Shown: piece after piece, positions 1 to 6,094 of the stretch
How positions within the stretch are numbered: the stretch's first letter is position 1
Layout of the letters: each line of letters begins with the position of its first letter
Assembly: GCA_026990045.1 (NCBI GenBank)
Contig: JALSIK010000025.1
Coordinates: forward strand, 1-6,405
DNA length: 6,405 nucleotides
Direction: 5' to 3'
Source of the DNA: Chromatiales bacterium
GTDB taxonomy: Bacteria; Pseudomonadota; Gammaproteobacteria; CAMYNG01
Program-made: the position numbers and the translations under genes
The notes under the pieces: generated by a model
Told to the model about the DNA's origin: nothing
What the model saw: only the letters and a program-made list of their open reading frames with translations
Database searches by the model: none

Positions 1-4
1 CGAC

Positions 5-11
5 AAGGAGG
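5..11 (+). promoter_or_regulatory. Shine-Dalgarno site deciding the GTG start of the SRPBCC gene
   Basis: AAGGAGG, a full match to the anti-Shine-Dalgarno core, ends five bases before GTG at 17. It is 20 bases from the next in-frame start (ATG at 32), so it favours the GTG. Confidence 0.7.
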
Positions 12-16
12 AACCG

Positions 17-580
17 GTGGAGAGTCGCAGCATGGTCACCATCAGCGCCTCGGTGGACATCGCCGCCTCGCCCAAGGCGGTCTTCGACCTGGTCACGGAC
101 GTGAGCCGGCGGGCCCGCCTCAACCCGCGCGTGGGGGTGCTGGGCATCGCCAAGGTCACGCCCGGGCCAGTGCGCCCGGGCACCCGCTTCCGCTACCGGG
201 TGGCGGTGGACGGGCGCATCGTGGAGCACGCCTGCGAGTGCGTGGCCTTCGAACCCGGCCGGCTCATGGAGACGGTGTCCGACACCAGCCCTCCCTTCCG
301 GGTGCGGGTGACGGTGGAGCCCATTCCCGGCGGCGCGCGCCTGACCCAGGAAGAGTTCTTCGCCCTGCCGCCGGCGGTGATGCCGCTGCCCAGGTGGCGG
401 GGCTGGCCGGGGCGCCTGCTGGACAGGCTGTTCGGGGGCGCCGACTGCCTGCGCCAGAGCGCCGAGTCGCTGGCCGCGGAGATGGACGAGACCCGGCGCC
501 GCCTGGAACCGCGCCTGGCCGGCTGGCTGGAGCGCCTCAAGCGCCACCTGGAGCAGGGGCGCGGCGTCTTCTACGCCTGA
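17..580 (+). CDS. SRPBCC-fold (polyketide cyclase/START-like) protein
   Basis: A 187-residue protein that looks like the SRPBCC helix-grip superfamily, whose members bind hydrophobic ligands in a deep cavity. The opening VTISASVDIAASPKAVFDLV (residues 7-26) has the usual first strand followed by the 'S-P-x-x-V-F-D-L' helix. Later come RFRYRV, a C-x-x-F-x-P-G-R-L strand pair, and alternating strands to about residue 118 ending in LTQEEFF. Roughly 65 further residues, including a basic and acidic amphipathic helical tail (about 145-183), make it longer than the usual 140-150 residues. There is no signal peptide or membrane segment, so it is probably cytosolic. The GTG start is chosen because AAGGAGG ends five bases upstream; an in-frame ATG at 32 would lie 20 bases from it. 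The ligand is unknown. The gene precedes the PilZ cluster by 107 bases, so a shared role is uncertain. The fold is fairly sure, the function is not. Confidence 0.8.
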   Translation: MESRSMVTISASVDIAASPKAVFDLVTDVSRRARLNPRVGVLGIAKVTPGPVRPGTRFRYRVAVDGRIVEHACECVAFEPGRLMETVSDTSPPFRVRVTVEPIPGGARLTQEEFFALPPAVMPLPRWRGWPGRLLDRLFGGADCLRQSAESLAAEMDETRRRLEPRLAGWLERLKRHLEQGRGVFYA

Positions 581-687
581 ATTTCCACCTGCTACCATGG
601 GGAATCACCACGGTGCCGCGGCCTGTGCCGGCCCCCATCGCGTGCTAAGCTAAGGGTCACTCCGCGGTCACGGGGGAGGCCTGTCCC
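581..687. other. Intergenic gap with possible weak promoter for the PilZ-1 operon
   Basis: A 107-base gap between the SRPBCC gene and PilZ-1. It holds an imperfect hairpin (ACCATGG at 594-600 against CCACGGT at 608-614, one mismatch) with no T-tract, so it is not a convincing terminator. TGCTAAGCT at 643-651 resembles a weak extended -10 element, but no good -35 stands upstream. Transcription may start here or run through from the SRPBCC gene. Confidence 0.3.
672..679 (+). promoter_or_regulatory. Shine-Dalgarno site of PilZ-1
   Basis: GGGGGAGG ends eight bases before ATG at 688. It is a strong site and supports independent initiation of the first gene of the overlapping PilZ/acyltransferase unit. 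Confidence 0.65.
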
Positions 688-951
688 ATGGAGGAACGGC
701 GTGCCCACCGCCGCGTCCTGGTGGACGCCGCGGTGCGGCTCTATCATCCCCGGCTCGGCACGGTGGAAGGCGCCATCCGCGATCTCTCCGACAGCGGCGT
801 GCGGGTGGCGGTGGCCGATGCCGCCGGCCTCAGCCGGTCTCTCGACGGCGAGCCCGTCACGCTGCGCCCGCAGCACCTGGACGTGCTGTTCGACACCGAG
901 CTGGTCCGCTGCGACGGCGACTGCGTGGTGCTGAGGTTCATCGAACCCTGA
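688..951 (+). CDS. Stand-alone PilZ domain protein (PilZ-1)
   Basis: A minimal 87-residue PilZ domain, the commonest receptor fold for cyclic di-GMP. The N-terminal arginine motif is R5-A-H-R-R9 and the second ligand motif is D32-L-S-D-S-G37, so both parts of the RxxxR...(D/N)xSxxG signature are complete. There is no signal peptide or membrane segment, so it should be cytosolic. It is shorter at the C-terminus than PilZ-2 and PilZ-3, ending just after the last predicted strand (RCDGDCVVLRFIEP). It shares RC plus LRF/LRV near the end with PilZ-2 and begins with the same MEERR. Its TGA shares one base with the ATG of the acyltransferase (TGATG), which points to translational coupling and suggests, without proving, that it acts with that enzyme. 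Family assignment is secure; the target is unknown. Confidence 0.88.
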   Translation: MEERRAHRRVLVDAAVRLYHPRLGTVEGAIRDLSDSGVRVAVADAAGLSRSLDGEPVTLRPQHLDVLFDTELVRCDGDCVVLRFIEP

Positions 952-2423
952 TGCCCGCCGCCCGGGATGCAGGGATGCACGAGGGACGGGCCGGAGCCGG
1001 GCGCCCGCGGCCCGGCCAGCGCCTGTGGCAGGGGTTCTGCCGCCTGGTCACGGCCGTCTATTACGCCCGCTGCGAGGTGGCCGGCCTGGAGCACCTGCCC
1101 GCCCGCGGGCCGGTGCTGCTGTGCGCCAACCATCCCAATGCCCTGGCCGATGCCGTGGTGCTGCAGGCGGCGCTCCCGCGCCTGCTGCATCCGGTGGCCC
1201 GGTCGGGCCTGTTCCGCAACCCGCTCCTGCGTCCCTTCCTGAAGCTGCAGCAGGCGGTGCCGGTGCGCCGGCGCCGCGACCCGGCCGATGATCCCCGCCG
1301 CAACGAGGATGCCTTTCAAATGGTGTACGAGCTGTTCGCCGCCGGCGGCGCGGTGCTCATCTTTCCCGAAGGCCAGAGCCACGACGATCCCCGCCTGCGC
1401 CCGCTCAAGACCGGGGCCGCGCGCATGGCGCTGGGGGCGCGGACCCGGGGCCCGGCCCCGGTGCTGCTGCCGGTGGGGCTCAACTTCGCCCACCGGGGGC
1501 GGTTCCGTTCCCGGGTCTTCGTCCAGGTGGGGCCGCCGGTGCCCGTGCCCGCGGCGGACGAGCACGACGAGGCCGCGGTCCGCGCCCTCACCGCCGCGCT
1601 GGCCCGGGGGCTGGAGGCGGTGACGGTCAACGTGGCTTCCTACGACGAGCTGGAATTGCTGCGGGCCCTGGAACGGTTCTTCGCCCTGCGCCACGGGCGC
1701 TACCGTGCCCGCGGGATGGCCGCGCGCCAGCGCGCACTCCAGCGGCTGGCCGAAGGGCACGCGCGCCTGCGCGCCCTGGTGGACGACCGGCGGTTGGCCG
1801 CGTTGCGCCGCCGCCTGCTGCAGTTCGAGCGCCTGTGCCGGCACCTGGGCGTGCGCGACCACCAGCTCACGGTGCGGTACCGGCCGGCGGTGGTGGCCCG
1901 GTTCGCGGCGCGCTGCCTGGCAGTGACCCTGCTGATCTTCCCGGTCGCGGCCTGGGGCTGGGTGACCAGCGGGCTGCCGTCGTGGTTCACCCGGCGCCTG
2001 TCCGCCCGCCTGGCCCGGGGGCCGGACCAGTTCGACACCGCCGCCATGGCCGCCGGCCTGGTCCTGTTCGCCCTGTTCTGGAGCGCCGAGACCGCCCTGG
2101 CCTGGACCCTGGCGGGCCCGGGGCCGGCCCTGGCGCTGGCGGCCAGCCTGCCGCCGGGGGCCGCGGCCGCGACCTTTTTCCGGCGCGAGCGCGAGCGCAT
2201 CACCGACAGCCTGCGTGCCTTCCTGCTGTTTGCCCGCCGCCGGCATCTCAAGGCGGAGCTGCTGGCCCGGCGGCGGGCGCTGGAGCGGGAACTGGCCCGC
2301 CTCGTCCGCCTGCTGCGCCGCCACGAGCTTGAAGCCACCCGCGACCATGGGCTACAACTTGGGGCAGGGCTGACGGCGGAACCACGATGGAAGAACGGCG
2401 CAGACACCGGCGGCGCCGGGTGA
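951..2423 (+). CDS. PlsC-like glycerophospholipid acyltransferase with C-terminal membrane region
   Basis: A 490-residue protein with acyltransferase motifs in its first 200 residues. Motif I is NHPNALAD (H61 to D67), the H-x5-D variant rather than the H-x4-D of standard PlsC; I recall this variant from yeast-type glycerol-3-phosphate acyltransferases. Next come a RSGLFRN...VPVRRR segment (motif II-like), IFPEGQSHDDPRLRPLKTGA with FPEG at 138-141 (motif III), and VLLPVGLNF (motif IV). Known relatives transfer acyl chains to glycerol-3-phosphate or lysophosphatidate at the inner membrane. The second half is basic and helical, with hydrophobic segments near 322-341, 364-386 and possibly 388-410, then a charged R/E/L-rich helix that could form a coiled coil. 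The start overlaps the PilZ-1 stop (TGATG); an in-frame ATG at 975 is possible. The last 37 bases lie within PilZ-2. The exact substrate cannot be read from the sequence. Confidence 0.85.
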   Translation: MPAARDAGMHEGRAGAGRPRPGQRLWQGFCRLVTAVYYARCEVAGLEHLPARGPVLLCANHPNALADAVVLQAALPRLLHPVARSGLFRNPLLRPFLKLQQAVPVRRRRDPADDPRRNEDAFQMVYELFAAGGAVLIFPEGQSHDDPRLRPLKTGAARMALGARTRGPAPVLLPVGLNFAHRGRFRSRVFVQVGPPVPVPAADEHDEAAVRALTAALARGLEAVTVNVASYDELELLRALERFFALRHGRYRARGMAARQRALQRLAEGHARLRALVDDRRLAALRRRLLQFERLCRHLGVRDHQLTVRYRPAVVARFAARCLAVTLLIFPVAAWGWVTSGLPSWFTRRLSARLARGPDQFDTAAMAAGLVLFALFWSAETALAWTLAGPGPALALAASLPPGAAAATFFRRERERITDSLRAFLLFARRRHLKAELLARRRALERELARLVRLLRRHELEATRDHGLQLGAGLTAEPRWKNGADTGGAG

Positions 2424-2719
2424 ACGCCCGGGTGGTGCTCACGGACGATGCGGGGCGGCGGCACACCGGGCGCTCGCGGGACATTTCCGATGGCGGGTTT
2501 TACATCGTTCTCGACCAGCCGCTGGTCCTGGCCCCGCGCACCCGGGTCCGCCTCACGCTGCCGGACTCACAGGATCCGGACCTGGTGTTCAATGCCGAGG
2601 TCACGCGCTGCGAGGAAGGCGGCATGGCGCTGCGCGTGTTGAATTTCGAGGTCGCCGGGGAGGAACACGAGCTCGATGTCCTGCGCCAGGCATGGCTGGA
2701 GAGCCGGGGCAAGGCCTGA
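2387..2719 (+). CDS. Stand-alone PilZ domain protein (PilZ-2)
   Basis: A 110-residue cytosolic PilZ protein with both c-di-GMP motifs: R5-R-H-R-R9 inside a strongly basic N-terminus, and D32-I-S-D-G-G37 at the same residue numbers as in PilZ-1 and PilZ-3. After the barrel (NAEVTRCEEGGMALRVLNFE) it has a C-terminal helix (EHELDVLRQAWLESRGKA) matched by a similar tail in PilZ-3, including DS-x2-P-x-L-x-FNA and LRxxW. The two are likely paralogues from local duplication. The start lies inside the 3' end of the acyltransferase gene (37-base overlap) with only a weak GGCGGA six bases upstream, so translation probably depends on ribosomes arriving from that gene. Its own 3' end overlaps the lipoprotein gene by 44 bases. 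The partner protein is unknown. Confidence 0.9.
   Translation: MEERRRHRRRRVNARVVLTDDAGRRHTGRSRDISDGGFYIVLDQPLVLAPRTRVRLTLPDSQDPDLVFNAEVTRCEEGGMALRVLNFEVAGEEHELDVLRQAWLESRGKA
2657..2665 (+). promoter_or_regulatory. Shine-Dalgarno site for the Dabb lipoprotein, inside PilZ-2
   Basis: GGGGAGGAA within the PilZ-2 coding sequence lies 10 bases before ATG at 2676. The next 22 codons contain no ATG, GTG or TTG that would give a shorter signal peptide, so this site supports the overlapping start. Confidence 0.5.
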
Positions 2720-3107
2720 GACCGCCGGGGTCCGGGCCGGGATCCTGCTGATCCTGGCCGCCGCCGTGGCCGGCTGTGCCGTCCCCGCGCCGCCTCCCGA
2801 CGGCGTGCGTCACGTGGTGCTGGTGTGGCTCAAGGAGCCGGGCAATCCCGCCCACCGCCGCACGGTGGTGGAGGTGACCCGCGACCTTGCGCACCTGCCG
2901 GGGGTGCTCTCCGTGGACGCCGGGCCGGTGGTGCCCGGCGACCGCCCCATCGTGGACGATTCCTTCGACGTGGGGATCTGCTTCCGCTTCGAGAGCGTGG
3001 CGGCCATGCGCCGCTACGTGGTCCATCCCCTGCACGTGAAACTGGTGAAGGAACGGCTCAGGCCCATCGTGCGCCGGCTGCAGGTGTACGATTTCACCAT
3101 CCGGTGA
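2676..3107 (+). CDS. Putative lipoprotein with stress-responsive alpha/beta barrel (Dabb) domain
   Basis: A 143-residue protein with a 22-residue N-region, a hydrophobic stretch (ILLILAAAVAG, 23-33) and a lipobox V-A-G-C34, so it is probably cleaved and lipidated at Cys34. A short proline-rich linker follows. The mature part of about 100 residues matches the Dabb fold, a ferredoxin-like barrel that usually dimerises: V-R-H-V-V-L-V-W-L-K at the first strand, LPGVLSVDAGPVV after the first helix, then SFDVGICFRFES, the typical Y-x2-HP-x-H (YVVHPLHVKLV), and the closing V-Y-D-F-T-I strand. Most Dabb proteins I know of are cytosolic or fused, so a lipid-anchored one is uncommon. The N-region is long for a signal peptide, but no nearer start codon exists. 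It overlaps PilZ-2 by 44 bases, closing the overlapping four-gene chain. No catalytic function can be assigned. Confidence 0.78.
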   Translation: MSCARHGWRAGARPETAGVRAGILLILAAAVAGCAVPAPPPDGVRHVVLVWLKEPGNPAHRRTVVEVTRDLAHLPGVLSVDAGPVVPGDRPIVDDSFDVGICFRFESVAAMRRYVVHPLHVKLVKERLRPIVRRLQVYDFTIR

Positions 3108-3181
3108 AGCGTGGCAGGAGGCATGGCGCGGCGGGCGGCGCCTGGGGTATGCTCGGGCGCCGTGTCTTCCTCTTCCACGGA

Positions 3182-3188
3182 GAAGGAG
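3182..3188 (+). promoter_or_regulatory. Shine-Dalgarno site of PilZ-3
   Basis: GAAGGAG ends 10 bases before ATG at 3199. The 91-base gap upstream also contains TATGCT (3148-3153), a weak -10-like hexamer without a recognisable -35, so a separate promoter for PilZ-3 is possible but unsupported. Confidence 0.5.
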
Positions 3189-3198
3189 CCGCCGAGCC

Positions 3199-3540
3199 AT
3201 GACGGAACGCCGCCGTACCCCCCGCGCCGGGACCCGGGCCCGCGTGTGCATCAGCCACAGCGTCTTCGGCGAGGTGGAGGGCGTGACCCTCGACATCTCC
3301 GACACCGGCGTGCTGGTGCAGGCCGATCACCTGCCCAGCCTGCCGGTGGGGGCCCACGTGACCCTGCAGTTCCTCGACTCGGTCAACCCCGAGCTGCGCT
3401 TCAACGCCAAGGCCGTGCGCCAGACCCGGCAGGGAACCGCCTTCGAGCTGGTGGACTACGAGTTCGGCGGCGCCCGCCACAGCCTGGAGGAGCTGCGCAG
3501 CCAGTGGGCACGCTATGTCCAGTACGACCGGCGGGGCTGA
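3199..3540 (+). CDS. Stand-alone PilZ domain protein (PilZ-3)
   Basis: A 113-residue cytosolic PilZ protein. The ligand motifs are R5-R-T-P-R9 and D32-I-S-D-T-G37, again at the same spacing as in PilZ-1 and PilZ-2. The barrel continues through HVTLQFLDSVNPELRFNAK and the last strand FELVDYEFGG, followed by a helical tail HSLEELRSQWARYVQYDRRG. That tail resembles the PilZ-2 tail (L-x2-LR-x2-W), as does the DS-x2-P-x-L-x-FNA stretch. It lies 91 bases after the lipoprotein gene, with its own ribosome site, so it is less tightly coupled than the preceding four. A 255-base non-coding region follows, so it could be the last gene of the first transcription unit. It should bind c-di-GMP; the output is unknown. 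Confidence 0.9.
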   Translation: MTERRRTPRAGTRARVCISHSVFGEVEGVTLDISDTGVLVQADHLPSLPVGAHVTLQFLDSVNPELRFNAKAVRQTRQGTAFELVDYEFGGARHSLEELRSQWARYVQYDRRG

Positions 3541-3624
3541 CGGTGCCGGCCCGGCGCGCAAGCCGTTGCATCCCGCCGCCCGGTAAGGGGCCGTCCCGGG
3601 TGTTCCAGGGCCCGGGAAATCCAG

Positions 3625-3653
3625 GCCGGATCACCTCCGCGCACGCCGGATCA
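3625..3653 (+). repeat. Direct repeat GCCGGATCA, 20 bp apart
   Basis: Two perfect 9-bp copies at 3625-3633 and 3645-3653. The 20-bp period is close to two helical turns, so both copies face the same side of the DNA, as expected for a pair of regulator half-sites. In GC-rich DNA a chance repeat of this length is not excluded. Confidence 0.4.
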
Positions 3654-3783
3654 AGCGTTTACACGCTCGATTCGGGGGCGGGGCATCCCGGGCCCTCCTC
3701 ATGGGGCCGTTTTTCAGCGGCCTGCTAAACAACCCTTTCCGCCGCGCCGATAACCCGGGAAACCGTCGCCGTGGTTGCCGCCC

Positions 3784-3789
3784 CGGGAG
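3784..3789 (+). promoter_or_regulatory. Possible Shine-Dalgarno site of the GGDEF-EAL gene
   Basis: CGGGAG ends six bases before TTG at 3796 and 15 bases before ATG at 3805. The spacing favours the TTG; start-codon preference favours the ATG. A TTG at 3775 has no ribosome site. Confidence 0.4.
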
Positions 3790-3795
3790 CGCAGC

Positions 3796-5775
3796 TTGAT
3801 CCGCATGGTCACCCGTTACGTCAGCCCCTTCCCCCTGGGGGGGCTGGCCATCCTGCTTGCCGCCGGATTCCTGGCGGCGGCGGCAGGGCGGCTGGCCCTG
3901 GACGGCTATTTCGCCGGCGAGGCGGAGCGGGCCCTGCGCGGGCGGGCGGAACTGGTGGCCCGCGAGTTCTGGGCCCGCCACCGGGACCTGCTGATCCGAC
4001 TGCCGGGGGGGGGCGATGCCGCGCGCCTGAGCCGCCTGCGCCGGGAAACCTCCGCCACCGCCCGCCGTGCCGGCATCATCGACTTCACCGTGCGTGATCT
4101 GGCGGGCCTGGTGTTGTTCTCGTCGCTGCCTCCCGCCGCCCGCCTGCCGGGGACCGATGCCGAGGCCCTGGAGCGGGCGCGCCGCGGCGAATCCGTGGTG
4201 GTGGCCGGGGGCGAGGCGCCGGTTTCCGTCTACCTGCCCCTGCGCCGGGCCGACGGTGTCACCGAGGCGGTGGCGCAGGTGCGCCTGCGGCCTGCTCCGG
4301 CGCCGCCGGCGCAGGCGGACCTGCAACGCCGCCTGTCGTGGATTCTCGCCGCCGCCCTGGGCGCGGCCTTCCTGGCCCTGCTGGTGCTGACCCGGCGGCT
4401 GGTGCCGGCGGCGATGGGGCTGCCCTGCCGGGGCCGGCGCCTGGGGTTCGATCCCCTGACCGAGGTGCTGAGCCGGGGCGCGTTTCTCGCCGGCATGGGT
4501 CGCGAACTGATCCGGCTCAACCAGGCGGGGGACACGGCGGCGCTGCTGCTGGCCGACGTGGCGGGGTTCCGCGGCATCAACGATGCCCTGGGGCACCGGG
4601 TGGGCGATGCCATTCTCCGCGAGGTGGCCCGGCGCCTGCGCCAGGTGGTGCGGGGGGACGACCTGGTGGGCCGCATGGGCGGGGACGAGTTCACGGTGTT
4701 CCTGGTGCCCATCCGGGATCCCGGGGAACTGGAGGTGCTGGCCCGGCGCATCGACGAAGTCATGCAGGTGCCGGTGACCGCCGGCGGCCACCGGCTGGCG
4801 GTCCGGTTGAGCATGGGGGCCGCGCTTTACCCCCGCCACGGAGAGGACATCGACACCCTGCTGCACGCGGCCGATTCGGCCATGCACGCCGCGCGGGAAG
4901 AAGGGGGCGGCTACCGGCTCTACAGCGGGGAACAGGGGCGGTCCGCCGCGCTGGCGCCCACCCGCCGCGCGGAGCTGGAGCGGGCCCTGGCGGAGGAGGA
5001 ATTCGTGCTGTTCTTCCAGCCCAAGGTGGACGCCTTCACCGCCGAGGTGGTGGGGGCCGAGGCGCTGCTGCGCTGGCAGCACCCGGAGCGCGGCCTGGTG
5101 TCGCCGGCCGAGTTCGTGCCGGTGCTGGAGGAGACCGGGCTCATCGTGCCGGTGGGCGAGTGGGTGCTGCGCGAGGCCTGCCGGCTCAGCCGTGGCTGGA
5201 TGGACGAGGGCCTGGAGGTCGTGCCGGTGGCGGTCAACGTGGCCAGCCGGCAGTTTCGCACCCCGGGCTTCGTGGACACGGTGCGGCGGGTGCTGGAAGA
5301 CACCGGCCTGCCGGCCCGCTACCTGGAAGTGGAGATGACCGAGAGCTGCCTGATGGAAGACGTGGACAGCAACGTCACCACCCTGGAGGTGCTCTCGGAC
5401 ATGGGGCTGTCCATCGCCATCGACGACTTCGGCACCGGCTACTCCAGTCTCAGCTACCTGCAGCGGTTCCCCATCGACACCATCAAGATCGACCGTTCCT
5501 TCGTCACCAACGTCCACGATCGCACCGACAACGACAACGCCGCCATCGTCACCGCCATCATGGCCCTGTCCCACAGCCTGCGCCTGAAGGTGGTGGCCGA
5601 GGGCGTGGAGACTCCGCAGGAACTGTCCTTCCTCTACGGCATGGGATGCCGCATCATCCAGGGGTTCCTGTTCAGCCGCCCCCTGGGCCAGTACGAGTTC
5701 GCCGAGCTGCTGCGCGACGCCGCCCGCCTCCAGAACACCCTGGAGCAGGTCCGCGCCAGCCTGGGCGCGCGCTGA
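3796..5775 (+). CDS. Membrane-anchored GGDEF-EAL protein (c-di-GMP cyclase/phosphodiesterase)
   Basis: A 659-residue bifunctional c-di-GMP turnover protein. A membrane segment (about 12-31) is followed by a probable periplasmic sensor of about 145 residues, a second membrane helix (about 180-198), GGDEF (about 217-375) and EAL (about 395-645). The sensor pattern (IIDFTVRDLAGLVLFSS ... VSVYLPLRRADG) resembles Cache or PAS-like extracellular folds, which is inferred. GGDEF is intact at 295-299, with an inhibitory I-site R286-x-x-D289. In the EAL domain E422-A-L424, NVASRQF, E513 in EMTES, D543-D544-F-G-T-G-Y-S-S, K564 and E602 in VAEGVET are all present, so synthesis and hydrolysis both look possible. 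The net direction cannot be read. TTG at 3796 is chosen for ribosome-site spacing; ATG at 3805 or TTG at 3775 are alternatives. PilZ-4 follows 10 bases downstream. Confidence 0.92.
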   Translation: MIRMVTRYVSPFPLGGLAILLAAGFLAAAAGRLALDGYFAGEAERALRGRAELVAREFWARHRDLLIRLPGGGDAARLSRLRRETSATARRAGIIDFTVRDLAGLVLFSSLPPAARLPGTDAEALERARRGESVVVAGGEAPVSVYLPLRRADGVTEAVAQVRLRPAPAPPAQADLQRRLSWILAAALGAAFLALLVLTRRLVPAAMGLPCRGRRLGFDPLTEVLSRGAFLAGMGRELIRLNQAGDTAALLLADVAGFRGINDALGHRVGDAILREVARRLRQVVRGDDLVGRMGGDEFTVFLVPIRDPGELEVLARRIDEVMQVPVTAGGHRLAVRLSMGAALYPRHGEDIDTLLHAADSAMHAAREEGGGYRLYSGEQGRSAALAPTRRAELERALAEEEFVLFFQPKVDAFTAEVVGAEALLRWQHPERGLVSPAEFVPVLEETGLIVPVGEWVLREACRLSRGWMDEGLEVVPVAVNVASRQFRTPGFVDTVRRVLEDTGLPARYLEVEMTESCLMEDVDSNVTTLEVLSDMGLSIAIDDFGTGYSSLSYLQRFPIDTIKIDRSFVTNVHDRTDNDNAAIVTAIMALSHSLRLKVVAEGVETPQELSFLYGMGCRIIQGFLFSRPLGQYEFAELLRDAARLQNTLEQVRASLGAR

Positions 5776-5785
5776 GGCCGCCGCC

Positions 5786-6094
5786 GTGGACCCGCGGGAT
5801 CCCCCGGTCGCCCGCCGCGACCAGCGCCGTTTCCCGCGTCTGCGCCTGACCCTCCAGGTGGCGGTCACCCATCCTTCCCTGGGCTGCCGCGTCCTGCCCA
5901 CCCGGGACATCTCCGACGGCGGCATTTTCCTCGCCTGCGATGCCATGAACTTCCCGCCGGTGGGCGCGGTGGTCCAGGTCCGGGTGCAGGGCATGGCCGA
6001 GGCCGCGCCGGTGCGGCGCATGGCCGTGGTGCGGTTCGACAAGGAGGGTGTGGGCCTGCGTTTCCTCGACGGCGGGGACGGCGGCGGACCGTGA
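5786..6094 (+). CDS. Stand-alone PilZ domain protein (PilZ-4), paired with GGDEF-EAL
   Basis: A 102-residue cytosolic PilZ protein. Nine extra N-terminal residues compared with the other three shift the motifs to R14-R-F-P-R18 and D41-I-S-D-G-G46, but the spacing between them is unchanged. The barrel ends with VVRFDKEGVGLRFLDG and a short glycine-rich tail, without the helical tail of PilZ-2 and PilZ-3. The GTG start lies 10 bases after the GGDEF-EAL stop; TGAGG, which includes that stop codon, is eight bases upstream and fits re-initiation after the enzyme gene. The pairing suggests it reads c-di-GMP made or removed by that enzyme, or regulates it, which is inferred. It is probably the last gene of this unit, since non-coding DNA follows. 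Confidence 0.88.
   Translation: MDPRDPPVARRDQRRFPRLRLTLQVAVTHPSLGCRVLPTRDISDGGIFLACDAMNFPPVGAVVQVRVQGMAEAAPVRRMAVVRFDKEGVGLRFLDGGDGGGP

Larger units (their letters stand above)
3541..3795. promoter_or_regulatory. Non-coding leader upstream of the GGDEF-EAL gene
   Basis: A 255-base stretch with no credible gene. It contains two copies of GCCGGATCA (3625-3633 and 3645-3653), start-to-start 20 bp. A small hairpin, AGCGT-TTAC-ACGCT (3654-3667), includes TTTACA (3658-3663), a five-of-six match to a -35 hexamer, but no acceptable -10 sits 16-18 bp downstream. A second stem, GGCCG at 3705-3709 with CGGCC at 3718-3722, has TTTTTCAG as its loop rather than a trailing T-tract, so it is not an ordinary intrinsic terminator. 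The region probably holds the promoter of the GGDEF-EAL/PilZ-4 pair; the exact elements are uncertain. Confidence 0.4.

Noticed and set aside
594..614. Terminator after the SRPBCC gene
   Set aside because: Imperfect seven-base arms with no T-run afterwards.
744..2348. 534-codon minus-strand open frame opposite the acyltransferase
   Set aside because: Low-complexity G/Q/R/P/A composition, no motif, and it lies opposite clear PilZ and acyltransferase motifs.
3148..3153. Promoter for PilZ-3 (TATGCT)
   Set aside because: Only four of six -10 positions match and no -35 element is at a suitable distance.
4338..5849. 503-codon frame in another + frame within the GGDEF-EAL gene
   Set aside because: Its translation is almost entirely G, R, A, P and H without any domain; it is a frame-shadow of the real gene.
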